Source: Janthinobacterium tructae
GTDB taxonomy: Bacteria > Pseudomonadota > Gammaproteobacteria > Burkholderiales > Burkholderiaceae_D
Direction: 5' to 3'
DNA: 64,000 nucleotides
Assembly (NCBI RefSeq): GCF_006517255.1
Contig: NZ_CP041185.1
Location: forward strand, 3,472,001-3,536,000
Shown here: positions 16,074-25,516 of the stretch, in pieces
Numbering within the stretch: position 1 is the stretch's first letter
Layout: every line of letters starts with the position of its first letter
Position numbers and translations under genes: made by a program
The notes under the pieces: model-generated
Databases searched by the model: none
Seen by the model: the letters and a program-made list of their open reading frames with translations, nothing else
Told to the model about the DNA's origin: nothing

Positions 16074-17364
16074 AGTCTTCCTTGGAGTTGATCATTGCCG
16101 CTGTGCAGGCCGCCATTTTACCGGATGGCCCGGCGCGCCTGTAGCGGTGAACGAAAAACATCGCAAGTCCCGGCAGTTGCAAGGCCGCCAGCACGCCAAA
16201 CGCCACCTGGTACGCTTGCGGCGGGTACTGCTGCAAGCTGTTCAGGGGCCAGCAGCCGAGGATCAGGCCAAAGCCCGCCTGCACCAGAAAGGCGCCCGTG
16301 AAAATGAGCAGATTCAAACAGGTGGCCGCCCTGCCCGTCAGGCTGGCTGGCATGCTTTGCGCGACGATCGCATACTCGAGGCCCGTCACCGTGCCCAGCA
16401 TGGCAAACAGCACGGACAGCATGGGCAGGCTGGGCACGACGTTACACGCCATTGCCACTTGCACGGCAACAAACAGGATGATGCCGGCGGCCGCCACTTG
16501 CATGGGGGCAATGCCGCGCCGCCCCGCCCACTCCGTCAGCATGCCCATGCCGATGGCGCCGAAGATGACGGCCGCCATGCCCAGGTACAGCAGATACGCG
16601 ACATTGTCATCGGACAAGCCACCCACGTCGGCCAGCCAGCGCCCCACCCACAAGCCCTGCACGCCAAAGAACACCGTGTGCGGCAGCAAGATCAGCGCGA
16701 TGGTGCGGCGAAAGCCGGGATCGCGATACACGCGCCAGACACTGACCTTGCTCACCGGGTGCGCCGTGGCGGGTGCGGGCATGGCCGGCGACAGCAGGCG
16801 GATCAGCACGCCGATGGCCAGCGCCGCCAGCGCCAGGCCCAGGAACACGCCGCGCCAGTCCGTGTAGTGCAGGGCCAGCTTGACGGGCATGGTGGCCGTG
16901 GCCGCGCCCAGGCCGCCCACGGCGATCAGGTAGCCATGCACGGAAGGCAGGCGCGCGGGCACAATGGCGCACGAGATCGCTTTCACGGCGGCCATGAAAC
17001 AGCCGCCCAGGCCTGCCCCCATCAGCGCGCGCGCCCACATCAGCTCGGCAAAGCTGTGGCCCCGGCTGAACAGCCACACACCCAGGGCCGCCAGCGCCAG
17101 CAGCCACAGTTGCACCGTGCGGGGGCCGTAACGGTCGAGCGCCATGCCGATCGGCAGTTGCACCAGCGCAAAGGCGAGAAAAAAGGCGCTGGTCAGCAGG
17201 CCCAGCTGCGCTGGCGTCAGGACGATGGCGCCCAGCAATTCCGCCGTCAGCACGGCATTCACGCCGCGCAGCAGGCACGACAGGTAATGCCCGAGCGCGA
17301 ACGGCAGGAACACCAGGCAAAACACGGCTACGCCGGAACGCGAAGAGGCGCCGGCGCCGTGCAT
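16018..17364 (-). CDS. MFS transporter
   Basis: Major facilitator superfamily carrier, 448 residues, with about 12 hydrophobic segments. MFS motif A is seen as GMALDRYGPRTVQ between TM2 and TM3, and the second-half equivalent as MLTEWAGRRGIA. The C-terminal 25 residues after HRYRRAGPS are hydrophilic and are read from DNA that in another frame encodes the start of the FAH-family gene, an overlap of 56 bases. It begins two bases after the KamA-type gene stop, so co-transcription is almost certain. The substrate may be the amino acid or organic acid handled by the neighbouring enzymes; this is inference. Confidence 0.87.
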   Translation of the reverse strand: MHGAGASSRSGVAVFCLVFLPFALGHYLSCLLRGVNAVLTAELLGAIVLTPAQLGLLTSAFFLAFALVQLPIGMALDRYGPRTVQLWLLALAALGVWLFSRGHSFAELMWARALMGAGLGGCFMAAVKAISCAIVPARLPSVHGYLIAVGGLGAATATMPVKLALHYTDWRGVFLGLALAALAIGVLIRLLSPAMPAPATAHPVSKVSVWRVYRDPGFRRTIALILLPHTVFFGVQGLWVGRWLADVGGLSDDNVAYLLYLGMAAVIFGAIGMGMLTEWAGRRGIAPMQVAAAGIILFVAVQVAMACNVVPSLPMLSVLFAMLGTVTGLEYAIVAQSMPASLTGRAATCLNLLIFTGAFLVQAGFGLILGCWPLNSLQQYPPQAYQVAFGVLAALQLPGLAMFFVHRYRRAGPSGKMAACTAAMINSKEDYETRSLWTSRQGKTGPDR

Positions 17365-17366
17365 GC

Positions 17367-18731
17367 TCAGGCGGCCTGTGCCAGGCGGATGATTTTATGC
17401 GGCACCTGCGGCACAGGTTCATCCGTTTCAAAGAAAAATTTATCGTGGCCGAATGCGGGCTTTAAATCGTCCATCCACGTCGCTTCCGCATCGAACTGCG
17501 CATAAAACGGCCGGCGCACCCAGTCCGGGTTGCGCGCCTGCAAAAATTGCAGGGCAAACAGTTTTTCGCCATTGATGGTGACGATGCCATCGATGACGAT
17601 CTTGCCGGGGAACGCGCTCATGGAGGGCCCGCGCACCGTGCGCGACAGGCCGGACACCCTCTGGTAGGCGGCCTGGAAGATTTCATGTGCCTTCGCCAAG
17701 GGCAACTCGAAATAGCCGCGCGGCCCCGTGTCCCGTTCGACAAACATGTAATACGGAATCGCTCCCAGGCGCGTGCCCGTCTGCCACAGCTCGGCCCAGC
17801 TAGCCGGGTCTTCATTGATGTGGCGGATCAGCGGCCCCTGCATGCGCAAGGTGGCGCCCGTGGAGACGATGCGTTTCACCGCTTGCTGCGCGATATCCTG
17901 GCGCAACTCGACGGCATGGCTGTAATGGCCCATCACGGCCAGGTTCTTGCCCGCCTTGACGATGCGCTCGAACAGGCGCAACAAATCGTCCGCATCGCGG
18001 TCCGAGACAAAACGCTGCGGCCAATACGCCACCGCCTTGGTGCCGATGCGGATATTCTGGATGTGTTCCAGGCCCGGCGCCAGCAGCGGCTCCAGGTGGG
18101 CGGCCAGTTGCCGCGTGTTCATGATCATCGGGTCGCCGCCCGTGATCAGTACATCCGTCACTTCCGGATGCAATTTCAGGTAGGAGGCCAGCTCATGCGA
18201 CTCGCGCGCATCGAACTTCATGTCATCCATGCCGACGAACTGGGGCCAGCGGAAGCAGAAGGTGCAATACGCGTGGCACGTCTGGCCCGCGCTGGGGAAA
18301 AACAGCACCGTCTGCACATATTTATGCTGCAAGCCGCGCACGGGTGCATCGTTGACTTTCGGCACGTTATGCGTCATCTGCCCGGCCGGATGGGGATTCA
18401 TGCCCAAGCGCAAGCCATGCACATAGGCATCGATGGCCGCCTTGTCACGCTGCACCAGCACCAGGTCGCGCAAGTGCGCGTACTGCTCGGGCGGCAACAT
18501 GTCGCGATGGGGAAAGACGAGGCGGTAGATGGGGTCGTCAGGAATATTGTTCCAGTCGATCAGCTGGTCAAGCACATAGGCATTGGTGCGAAACGGCAAG
18601 ACGTGCGACACCACTTGCACGGCTACACGTTGCTCTTCCGGCAGCCATTCCCACTGCCGCGCCTGATGAATGGTTTGCCGCGTATACGGCTTGAACTTGG
18701 GTGAAAACGGCTCGGTAATGAGTGCGGACAC
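17367..18731 (-). CDS. KamA-family radical SAM protein (lysine/amino-acid 2,3-aminomutase-like)
   Basis: Radical SAM enzyme of 454 residues. The [4Fe-4S] ligands are in the CHAYCTFCFRW motif (C-x3-C-x2-C), followed by DVLITGGDPMIMNTRQL, the GGDP element typical of lysine 2,3-aminomutases, and later IRIGTKAVAYWPQRF. The family uses SAM and PLP to shift alpha-amino groups to the beta position; whether this one acts on lysine, glutamate, arginine or something else cannot be read here. A start that continues through KPYTRQTIHQ and the sequence MSALITEPFSPKF are at 18731, preceded by GGAGACTATC. It heads an operon with an MFS carrier, a FAH-family enzyme and a carboxymuconolactone decarboxylase-like protein. 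Confidence 0.88.
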   Translation of the reverse strand: MSALITEPFSPKFKPYTRQTIHQARQWEWLPEEQRVAVQVVSHVLPFRTNAYVLDQLIDWNNIPDDPIYRLVFPHRDMLPPEQYAHLRDLVLVQRDKAAIDAYVHGLRLGMNPHPAGQMTHNVPKVNDAPVRGLQHKYVQTVLFFPSAGQTCHAYCTFCFRWPQFVGMDDMKFDARESHELASYLKLHPEVTDVLITGGDPMIMNTRQLAAHLEPLLAPGLEHIQNIRIGTKAVAYWPQRFVSDRDADDLLRLFERIVKAGKNLAVMGHYSHAVELRQDIAQQAVKRIVSTGATLRMQGPLIRHINEDPASWAELWQTGTRLGAIPYYMFVERDTGPRGYFELPLAKAHEIFQAAYQRVSGLSRTVRGPSMSAFPGKIVIDGIVTINGEKLFALQFLQARNPDWVRRPFYAQFDAEATWMDDLKPAFGHDKFFFETDEPVPQVPHKIIRLAQAA

Positions 18732-19015
18732 GATAGTCTCCTTGCCAATAAATAGCGATAACTTTCATGAAATTGACCCTATATCGGCCAATTCCAGCCT
18801 CTTTCCCCCACGGGCCATGCCAGCTCGGCACGCTGTGAAAGTCATCATAATTCTTGCCATCTGGAACCAAATTGCTACACATCAACAAGCATTCCGATAC
18901 GTTGTTCGCTGCCTACAAGCAACACCTTAGTTTGTTCCATCGCAATTTGATGGGACCGTCGACGACGTAAATTACGGCTTGGCAATACATCCCTCGATTC
19001 TCACAAGGAGCTGTC

Positions 19016-19474
19016 ATGAAACGCTTATTCACGGGTAGCCTGCTGTGCCTGGCATTTGCCGGCGGCAGCGTCAATGCCGCCGTCGAACCAACGGAAAAAG
19101 ACGCCATCGCCATGGCCGAACGGGGCGCCGCTTTCATGAAGGCGCATGGCAAGGAAGAAATGATGAAGAAAATCACGGCGAAAGACCCCGACTTCGTGCA
19201 GGGCTCGCTGTATGTGGATATGCGTGACATCAAGACGGGCATCGTACTGGCCCACCCCATCAATCCTTCCATCGTGGGCAAGGATTTGACGGACGTGCCT
19301 GATGCGAATGGCAAGAAATATCGCCGTGAAATCATTGAGCTGGCGCAAAAGCAGGGCAAGGGCTGGGTCGACTACCAGTACAAGAATCCCAGCAGCGGCA
19401 AGATCGAGCCGAAGACCACGTACATCCTGCGCGTCAACGACGTGGTGCTGGAAGCGGGGATCTACAAAAAATAA
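19016..19474 (+). CDS. secreted single-Cache-domain protein
   Basis: Periplasmic protein of 152 residues with a signal peptide ([21 protein letters not shown], cut before AVEP). The mature part resembles a single Cache_2 ligand-binding domain: a long helix ([24 protein letters not shown]), [33 protein letters not shown], then the hallmark [24 protein letters not shown] (quoted in part) and a final strand. There is no membrane anchor. It is followed 68 bases later by a chemoreceptor gene in the same direction, suggesting it acts as a soluble ligand-binding partner or is co-regulated with it. AAGGAG lies directly upstream of ATG 19016. Confidence 0.88.
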   Translation: MKRLFTGSLLCLAFAGGSVNAAVEPTEKDAIAMAERGAAFMKAHGKEEMMKKITAKDPDFVQGSLYVDMRDIKTGIVLAHPINPSIVGKDLTDVPDANGKKYRREIIELAQKQGKGWVDYQYKNPSSGKIEPKTTYILRVNDVVLEAGIYKK

Positions 19475-19542
19475 GGCAGCGGCGGCGTACACGCACGCTG
19501 TGCGCCGCCTACGGTTGGAACAGCCATAGCCAGGAGTCAAGC

Positions 19543-21237
19543 ATGCTCAATCAATTACGCATCGGACCAAAATTATTGCTGGCGCCCGCCCTGGTCTTGC
19601 TGCTGCTGATACTCAGCTCGAGCGGCGCCTGGTATGGCATGGTGCGGCAAAATGCCTCGCTGGAAAACATGGTACGCGTGCGCATCACGCATCTGAAAGC
19701 GGCCGCCGACATACTCGGCGAGGCCAAGCACGTACACGGCAATATGTACCAGTTGCTGTCGTGGACGAATGGCAGCTTCGCCAAGGCTCGCCTCGATACA
19801 CTGGAGCAACAGATCAAGGCGCGTCACGCGGCCATCGGCACCCAGCTGGCCACGCTGCGCGCCACGGCCACGGGCGCCGAACGCAACCTGGTCGATGCCG
19901 CCATCACGGCCCTGGCCGGCTATCGCAAGGCCGTGCTGGAAACCATGGAAATGGCGCAGATGGACCAGTCGATCGCCACCAATTCCATGCTCAAGGCAGA
20001 AACGCAATTCGGCCAGTTCAATACGCAGCTGGCGCAGTTGTCGGCCCTGGAAACGACGCTCAGCAGCCAGGCCCATGCGACGGCCAGCGCCGAGTTTCGC
20101 AGCCTGGGCTGGAGCCTGCTGCTGACCGTCATGCTCTCCATCCTGGCCTCCATCGTGGTGACCATGCTGGTGCGGCGCGCCATGCTGGTGGAAATCCGCG
20201 GCATCGCCGACGCCGTGCAAGACCTGGCGGCGGGCAAGCTGATCGCCGGTGCGCCCAAGCAAGGCAATGACGAGATCGCCGCCACCTCGCGCGTGCTGGA
20301 CCAGACCATCGCCCACCTGAACCAGACCTTGCGCACCATCATGGACGCCGTGCAATCGATCGACACGGCGTCGCGCGAAATTGCCACCGGCAATCTGGAT
20401 CTGTCGGCGCGCACGGAAATGCAAGCCAGTTCGCTGGAAGAAACGTCGAGCGCCATGGAAGCGCTGACGCAAGCCGTCAATGACAACGCCGACAACGCCC
20501 AGCTGGCCTGCGAGCTGGCCGGGCAAGCGTCCACCCTGGCCGTGCAAGGCGGTGCATCGATGCAGCAGGCGGTGGCGACGATGGCGACGATACGCGCCAA
20601 TTCGCGCCAGATCGTGGATATTATCGGCGTGATCGATGGTATTTCCTTTCAGACCAATATCCTCGCGCTGAACGCCGCAGTGGAAGCGGCGCGTGCGGGC
20701 GAGCAAGGCCGCGGCTTTGCCGTGGTGGCGTCCGAAGTGCGCACCCTGGCGCAACGCTCGGCGCAGGCGGCCAGGGAAATCAAGACCCTGATCGCCACCT
20801 CGGTCACTACCATCGATGGCGGCAGCGTGGCCGTGCAGCAAGCGGGCGACAGCATGGGTGCCATCGTGGCCTCGGTGCAGCAAGTCAATGCCATCATCCA
20901 GCGCGTCAAAGAGGCCAGCGCCGAGCAGGCCTCGGGCATCACGGAAGTGAACCAGGCCGTCACGCAAATGGATGACGTCACCCAGCAAAATGCGGCCCTG
21001 GTGGAACAGGCAGCGGCAGCGGCGGCCAGTTTGCAGGACCAGGCCGTCAAATTGTCGGCGGCCGTAGCCGTGTTCACGCTGGACGAGCGCCCGGCAGCGC
21101 CAGCCAGCCACACCGATGAGGAGGCATTCCAGCATCCGGCCAGTGCTCAGCAGGACCGGCGCGCACTGCACAGCCCGCTGCGCGGCAAGTCTGCCCAGCG
21201 CGGCGCAAGCACGACGCCACAGCGCCGGCGCAGCTAA
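19543..21237 (+). CDS. methyl-accepting chemotaxis protein linked to a Cache protein
   Basis: Chemoreceptor of 564 residues. TM1 covers about residues 11-30 ([20 protein letters not shown]); the periplasmic part to about 185 is helical and four-helix-bundle-like, without its own Cache domain; TM2 is near 188-210 ([19 protein letters not shown]). A HAMP-like linker and the signalling domain follow, with [20 protein letters not shown] at the tip and [19 protein letters not shown]. The last 45 residues are an Arg/Ser/Pro-rich tail with no W-x-x-F/Y docking pentapeptide, unlike the receptor at 7744. The stop codon overlaps that of the convergent aag gene. The upstream secreted Cache protein may deliver its ligand signal. 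Confidence 0.94.
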   Translation: MLNQLRIGPKLLLAPALVLLLLILSSSGAWYGMVRQNASLENMVRVRITHLKAAADILGEAKHVHGNMYQLLSWTNGSFAKARLDTLEQQIKARHAAIGTQLATLRATATGAERNLVDAAITALAGYRKAVLETMEMAQMDQSIATNSMLKAETQFGQFNTQLAQLSALETTLSSQAHATASAEFRSLGWSLLLTVMLSILASIVVTMLVRRAMLVEIRGIADAVQDLAAGKLIAGAPKQGNDEIAATSRVLDQTIAHLNQTLRTIMDAVQSIDTASREIATGNLDLSARTEMQASSLEETSSAMEALTQAVNDNADNAQLACELAGQASTLAVQGGASMQQAVATMATIRANSRQIVDIIGVIDGISFQTNILALNAAVEAARAGEQGRGFAVVASEVRTLAQRSAQAAREIKTLIATSVTTIDGGSVAVQQAGDSMGAIVASVQQVNAIIQRVKEASAEQASGITEVNQAVTQMDDVTQQNAALVEQAAAAAASLQDQAVKLSAAVAVFTLDERPAAPASHTDEEAFQHPASAQQDRRALHSPLRGKSAQRGASTTPQRRRS

Positions 21238-21812
21238 GCGGCTGGCGCGCGCATGGGCTTGCTTAAATATGGCGAACCGGCCAGCACGAAGCGCCACGGC
21301 GTGTCCATCGCCCTGGAAATGCCGATGCGCGGCCCCGCCTGCACCATCACCTCTTCCTCACGGGCCAACAGCGTGAACGGTGGCGCATCGAGCGCCAGGC
21401 GATTCTGAAGGTGGCTCACGCCTAGCGCCTGGCATACCTTGCCAGGCCCCGAACACAGCTGCCGCAGTTCCTCGACGCCGCGCCGCTCGCGCATGGCATC
21501 GATGCCCGCCAGCGGCTCGATGGCGCGAATCAGCACGCCCGCCCCATGGCCCGCTTCGCGGCAGACAAAATTCAAACACCAGTGGATGCCATAGGAACGG
21601 TAGACATAGGCGTGCGCGGGCGGGCCGAACATGGCCGCATTGCGCGGCGTCATGCCGCCATACGTGTGCGAAGCGGGGTCCAGCCGGTCATACGCTTCCG
21701 TTTCCACGATGCGCCCGCCCACGCCGTCGACCAGCACGGTCACGCCGATCAGCTGGCGCGCCACGCTGCTGGAATCGTCCGCAAAATCGATACCGGCCAG
21801 GAGTTTTTTCAT
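21234..21812 (-). CDS. aag: 3-methyladenine DNA glycosylase, AAG/MPG family
   Basis: Monofunctional alkylbase DNA glycosylase that removes 3-methyladenine and related bases. The 192-residue protein shows the AAG signatures [51 protein letters not shown] and [14 protein letters not shown], and [19 protein letters not shown] sequence (here [16 protein letters not shown]). The catalytic Glu is in VETEAYD. ATG 21812 ([13 protein letters not shown]) was chosen; 15 more in-frame codons upstream lack similarity. Its stop overlaps the stop of the chemoreceptor gene by four bases, leaving no room for a terminator between the two. Confidence 0.93.
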   Translation of the reverse strand: MKKLLAGIDFADDSSSVARQLIGVTVLVDGVGGRIVETEAYDRLDPASHTYGGMTPRNAAMFGPPAHAYVYRSYGIHWCLNFVCREAGHGAGVLIRAIEPLAGIDAMRERRGVEELRQLCSGPGKVCQALGVSHLQNRLALDAPPFTLLAREEEVMVQAGPRIGISRAMDTPWRFVLAGSPYLSKPMRAPAA

Positions 21813-22103
21813 GCGGCAATTGTACTGCCGCGCTTCCCAGCGCACGTCTTGCCCCATCTTAAAAACAAGTAAAGCTTAATTTTTTGGTCACGGCGACCGG
21901 GATGGACAGCGTCGTAAAATGCGGAAAATAGCGTCGGAACAAGGTCAAAATGGGGATTTTTTCCAGAATATATTGTCGAGATGAACTATTGCCACGCATA
22001 AACAGCGATAATCGTCGGACACTGCGCCAGACGCTCATGAAGCGGGCAGCGGGCAGCGTGCGACAGAATAAGCACCGGACACAAAAATGATGATGAAGGC
22101 GTG

Positions 22104-22970
22104 ATGATGAGAGCGGCAACGCAAAAGCAGGTAGTGCAGGAAGATCCGGTTGACGCCTTGATGCGTTCCATCCGTATCCCGCCGCGCCCCAGCCTGCTGG
22201 TCGACTTGCAGCGCGAACTGGCAGAACAGGACCCGTCGCCGCGGCGCATCGCGCGCATCATCGCCGACGATGTCGGCATGTCCGGCGCCCTGCTGAAACT
22301 GGCCAACTCGCCCTTCTATGGCGCCGCGCGCAAGGCCAAATCGGTCGAACAAGGCATCAACTTTCTCGGCATCAACCAGTGCAGCGCCATGATGACGGGC
22401 TTGCTGGCGCGCCAGGCGCTGGAAGCGGAAGGCGTGGAACTGACCAACTTCTGGGATGTATCGGCCAAGCGTGCGCGCGCCCTGGTATTTACCTCGCGCA
22501 AGCTGCGCATCGCCCCGCCCGACATCGCCCACACCTTCGGCCTGTTCTGCGATATCGGCGTGCCCTTGCTGATGAACCGCTTCCCCGACTACGTCAAGAC
22601 GTACGCAGCGGCGGCCAACGATGCCCACAATTGCTTTACCCGCCTGGAAGACGCGCGCCACCAGACCAACCACGCGGCCATCGGCTGCTTGCTGGCGCGC
22701 AACTGGGGCCTGTCCTCCGATGTCTCCTGGGCGATTTTGCACCACCACGACTACACGGTGCTGGCCGACCCGTCCACGGACGACGCCATCCGCTCGCTCG
22801 TCGCCCTGTCGCTGCTGGCCGAAAAGGGCATTCAGCGCTACCATGGCAACAGTACCTCGCTGGAGTGGGACAAGGGCGGCGACCTTGCCTGTCAACATCT
22901 CGGCCTGTCGCAGGAAGAAGCCGCCGACCTGCTCGACGAGCTGCACGAGATGTTCGATACCGACCATTGA
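22104..22970 (+). CDS. HDOD domain protein
   Basis: Stand-alone HDOD-domain protein of about 288 residues. Recognisable features are IPPRPSLLVDLQRELAEQDPSPRRIARIIADDVGMSGALLKLANS (quoted in parts), the AxSVEQGINFLG region, and the degenerate HD-like stretch HTFGLFCDIGVPLL; a later HHHDY sits where the domain often closes. HDOD proteins act in signalling and stress regulation rather than catalysis. GTG 22101, ATG 22104 and ATG 22107 are consecutive possible starts downstream of GATGAAGG; I used 22104. The upstream 290-base gap (21813-22103) shows no gene. Next gene (DUF2863-like) follows on the same strand after about 106 bases. Confidence 0.88.
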   Translation: MMRAATQKQVVQEDPVDALMRSIRIPPRPSLLVDLQRELAEQDPSPRRIARIIADDVGMSGALLKLANSPFYGAARKAKSVEQGINFLGINQCSAMMTGLLARQALEAEGVELTNFWDVSAKRARALVFTSRKLRIAPPDIAHTFGLFCDIGVPLLMNRFPDYVKTYAAAANDAHNCFTRLEDARHQTNHAAIGCLLARNWGLSSDVSWAILHHHDYTVLADPSTDDAIRSLVALSLLAEKGIQRYHGNSTSLEWDKGGDLACQHLGLSQEEAADLLDELHEMFDTDH

Positions 22971-23076
22971 GGTATCAGGCGGCCGCGTCCGCCTGTATGA
23001 TCTGTCCCGGCGCCTGGCCAAGCCCTGGCGCCCGTTTCCGTTTGCCTGACCCGTATTTCTTAACCTGTTGATCGCC

Positions 23077-24285
23077 ATGCCCAAAAATAAGCGCCCTGTT
23101 CCCCGTAAATCCGCCAACACGCCTGAAGACAAGGATGAGTCCGTCACCCGCATGCTGTGCACGATGGCCCTGAACCTGGCGGAGCAGGAAGACAGCGAAT
23201 CGCAGGGCACGGTGCTGGCCGAGCAAGCCGTCGAGTTCGGCCGCCTGATCCGCAAGGCCTTGAATCAAAAGAAGGATGAAATCCTGTACGACGCCGTCGA
23301 GCGCGCCAAGTACGAAGACGTGGGTGCCTACCAGTATTTGCGCAGCCATATCGAGGAAGCGGCCTCGATTTCCGTGATCCGCCGCGAAAATGCCCCGGCC
23401 ATGGAAATCAACGCCTTTGTCGTACCGCTGCTGGTGCAAAGCACGGGCGGCCTGAAGGAGGCGGACAGCTTCCAGGACCAGGACGCTTTCGAAGCGTTGG
23501 TGAAGAGTTTCCAACAGGCAGAACTGGAAAGCGCCAAGGCCAAGGTGGTCTTGATGAGCCATGCCTACGACCTCGATGAAATCGACCGCATCACCTATAG
23601 CCACCTGCATGAGATGGTGCGCGATGCGTACTCGTCGATGACGGACAAGAAAATCGTCGCCACGCCGGGCCTGGAAAGCAGCATCGTCGGCTGGAGCGAA
23701 ACGGCGTTCGGCCCGCAAGACACGGCCATCGAACTGCGCTTCCTGCTGGGCTTTGCCCTCAAGCGCGTGGACGACCCGTTCTATGCGGAACCGAAGGATG
23801 AAGCGGCACTCGACGCCTGGTTCGACGCGCGCCTGACCCGCTACCAGCAGTGGACGACGGAAGTGGGCGACCTGGTGAAACGCTGCCTGGCGCCGGTCGG
23901 CAGTTCGCTGGAAGTGAGCTTCCTCTACCAGGATCTGTTCCACGGTGGCAAGGAACAAGGCATGAGCGAGTATGCGATGCTGCAGATGATGTCCGGCATC
24001 AACCATGCATTGGCGGAAAACAACGTGGATGCCGCGGAGGTTTCGGTGGTCGTCGGCCCGGCCGATGAGCACGGCGAAATGCTGTTGCGCGTCAATGTCA
24101 GCACGGCGGGCGGCGAGCTGCTGCACAGCGCCGACAAGCCGCTCGACCTGGCTGCCGACCTGCAGGACGAAGTCGACGACATCTGCGATGCACTGGCCAC
24201 CATCGGCGTGACGCAATTGTCCGTGGCGCTGAAATTCGATGCCAAGGGACAACCGCTGGAAGCGCAGCCGTACGCACCGGCGTAA
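23077..24285 (+). CDS. conserved protein, DUF2863-like
   Basis: Cytoplasmic protein of 402 residues (MPKNKRPVPRKSANTPEDKD). I associate it with DUF2863, a family of unknown function found in Burkholderiales, from overall look and context only. It is acidic, has no signal peptide, membrane segment or obvious catalytic motif. The N-terminal third is helical (LAEQAVEFGRLIRKALNQKKDEIL), the middle has an alpha/beta region with VVPLLVQSTGG and HAYDLDEIDRITYS, and the C-terminal part is beta-rich (VVVGPADEHGEMLLRVNVS). ATG 23077 is preferred over a TTG three codons earlier. It is convergent with the DNA glycosylase gene. Confidence 0.75.
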   Translation: MPKNKRPVPRKSANTPEDKDESVTRMLCTMALNLAEQEDSESQGTVLAEQAVEFGRLIRKALNQKKDEILYDAVERAKYEDVGAYQYLRSHIEEAASISVIRRENAPAMEINAFVVPLLVQSTGGLKEADSFQDQDAFEALVKSFQQAELESAKAKVVLMSHAYDLDEIDRITYSHLHEMVRDAYSSMTDKKIVATPGLESSIVGWSETAFGPQDTAIELRFLLGFALKRVDDPFYAEPKDEAALDAWFDARLTRYQQWTTEVGDLVKRCLAPVGSSLEVSFLYQDLFHGGKEQGMSEYAMLQMMSGINHALAENNVDAAEVSVVVGPADEHGEMLLRVNVSTAGGELLHSADKPLDLAADLQDEVDDICDALATIGVTQLSVALKFDAKGQPLEAQPYAPA

Positions 24286-24299
24286 CACCGGCGACGTAA

Positions 24300-24875
24300 T
24301 CAGCGCGCGGCCAGCTCCTGTTGGCCACGCAGCGACAGCCACGCCTGCAATTTCTGCGCATATGCCAAGGTGTAGGCCGGGCTGCTCGACGGCAAGCTGA
24401 CGATGCGGTAGCGCTGCGCATGCTCGCCCAGCACCTTGATGCCCAGCTTCGCCGCCGTGCCGCCATTGAAGGCGATCGTCTGCAACTGCGGCAGGCTGGC
24501 GGCCAGGGCCACAAGGTCATTGTCGTCGCGGGCGCGGATATTGCTGTCCAGGCTGCCTGTGCGCTGCGCCTGCGCCACCACGTCCCACAAGCCCACGCCG
24601 TGCGCCAGCAAGGTTGCCAGACGCTCTACATAGGGCAGGCTCTTCAGCTCCACGCCCAGCACCTCGCCCAGCAGCATCCAGAATTTGTTTTGCGGATGCG
24701 CATAGTACTGGCTGTGCGCCAGCGATTTTTCGCCGGGCAGGCTGCCCAGTATCAGCAAGCGCGTATTGGCGTCGACGACGGGATCGAAACAGCGCTTGCG
24801 CGCATCTGCGGCATGGTCTGGCAAGAAGGCTGGGCTATTCAACTGAGATATCCGGAAGGGAAGGCGAAAGGCCAT
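24300..24875 (-). CDS. DNA-deoxyinosine glycosylase (uracil-DNA glycosylase superfamily, HDG type)
   Basis: Predicted hypoxanthine/deoxyinosine DNA glycosylase of 191 residues. Motif 1 is LILGSLPGEKSLAHSQYYAHPQNKFW (quoted in parts: GSLPGEKSL, YYAHPQNKFW) and motif 2 is SLPSSSPAYT, the arrangement of the family-6 (HDG) branch of the UDG superfamily, in which the usual Asp/Asn of UNG is replaced. VGLWDVVAQAQRTGSLDSNIR is also typical. The enzyme would remove bases deaminated from adenine. It is divergent from the Mpo1-like gene across 62 bases; the first 15 residues are less conserved, so a later start is possible. Confidence 0.85.
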   Translation of the reverse strand: MAFRLPFRISQLNSPAFLPDHAADARKRCFDPVVDANTRLLILGSLPGEKSLAHSQYYAHPQNKFWMLLGEVLGVELKSLPYVERLATLLAHGVGLWDVVAQAQRTGSLDSNIRARDDNDLVALAASLPQLQTIAFNGGTAAKLGIKVLGEHAQRYRIVSLPSSSPAYTLAYAQKLQAWLSLRGQQELAAR

Positions 24876-24937
24876 TTTACCCGGCCACGCGACGGTGTAG
24901 AATTCCCGGATAACCTTCGCTCTACAAGAGACTGCCC

Positions 24938-25366
24938 ATGCGCACCATCGACACCCTGCTGGCCCAGTATGGCGAAAGCCATCGCAACCACGTCAATGAA
25001 TGGGTGCACATCGTGTGCGTGCCCTTGATCGTTTTCAGTCTGCTGGGGCTGCTGTGGAGCGCGCATCCCAGCGTGGCGCTGCTCGCCAGTATTCTCGCCT
25101 TATACTATTATTACAAGCTGTCGCGTCCGTTTGCGGCGGGCATGCTGGCGATGCTGGCCAGCATGCTGGGCCTGCTGCTGCTCATGCCGGCGCTGACCAT
25201 CCTGCCCGTCTCGCTGGCGCTGTTCGTGCTGGCCTGGATAGGCCAGTTCATCGGCCACCAGATCGAAGGCAAGAAACCGTCGTTTCTCGACGATGTGCGC
25301 TTTTTGCTCGTGGGTCCGCTGTTCGTGCTGGGATTTTTATACCGGCGCCTGCGGCTGGCGTATTGA
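24938..25366 (+). CDS. Mpo1-like (DUF962) membrane protein
   Basis: Small membrane protein of 142 residues with the Mpo1/YGL010w-like family layout. It begins MRTIDTLLAQYGESHRNHVNEWVHIVCVP, giving the conserved SHxNxxN...H set, and ends with WIGQFIGHQIEGKKPSFLDDVRFLLVGPLFVLGFL (quoted in parts: GHQIEGKKPS). Three to four hydrophobic segments lie between. Yeast Mpo1 is an iron-dependent 2-hydroxy fatty-acid dioxygenase; the histidines in the first segment and in GHQIEG are candidate iron ligands. The substrate in bacteria is unknown. Single gene with its own promoter gap. Confidence 0.85.
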   Translation: MRTIDTLLAQYGESHRNHVNEWVHIVCVPLIVFSLLGLLWSAHPSVALLASILALYYYYKLSRPFAAGMLAMLASMLGLLLLMPALTILPVSLALFVLAWIGQFIGHQIEGKKPSFLDDVRFLLVGPLFVLGFLYRRLRLAY

Positions 25367-25516
25367 GCAGCAGGTGGCCCCTTGGTCACGCGGAACCGGT
25401 AACAGATTTTTACTATTCGCAACTAGTTATCTGAGGCGAGTGTCCTTATGATAAGTCAGCATCTTTACTGCCGGTCGACGCAATCGGCAACTAACTTTTG
25501 TCCAAGGGAGTCCTAC

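Noticed and set aside
16147..17505. 452-codon plus-strand frame
   Set aside because: Antisense of the MFS gene; extreme His/Gln/Arg content and no plausible fold.
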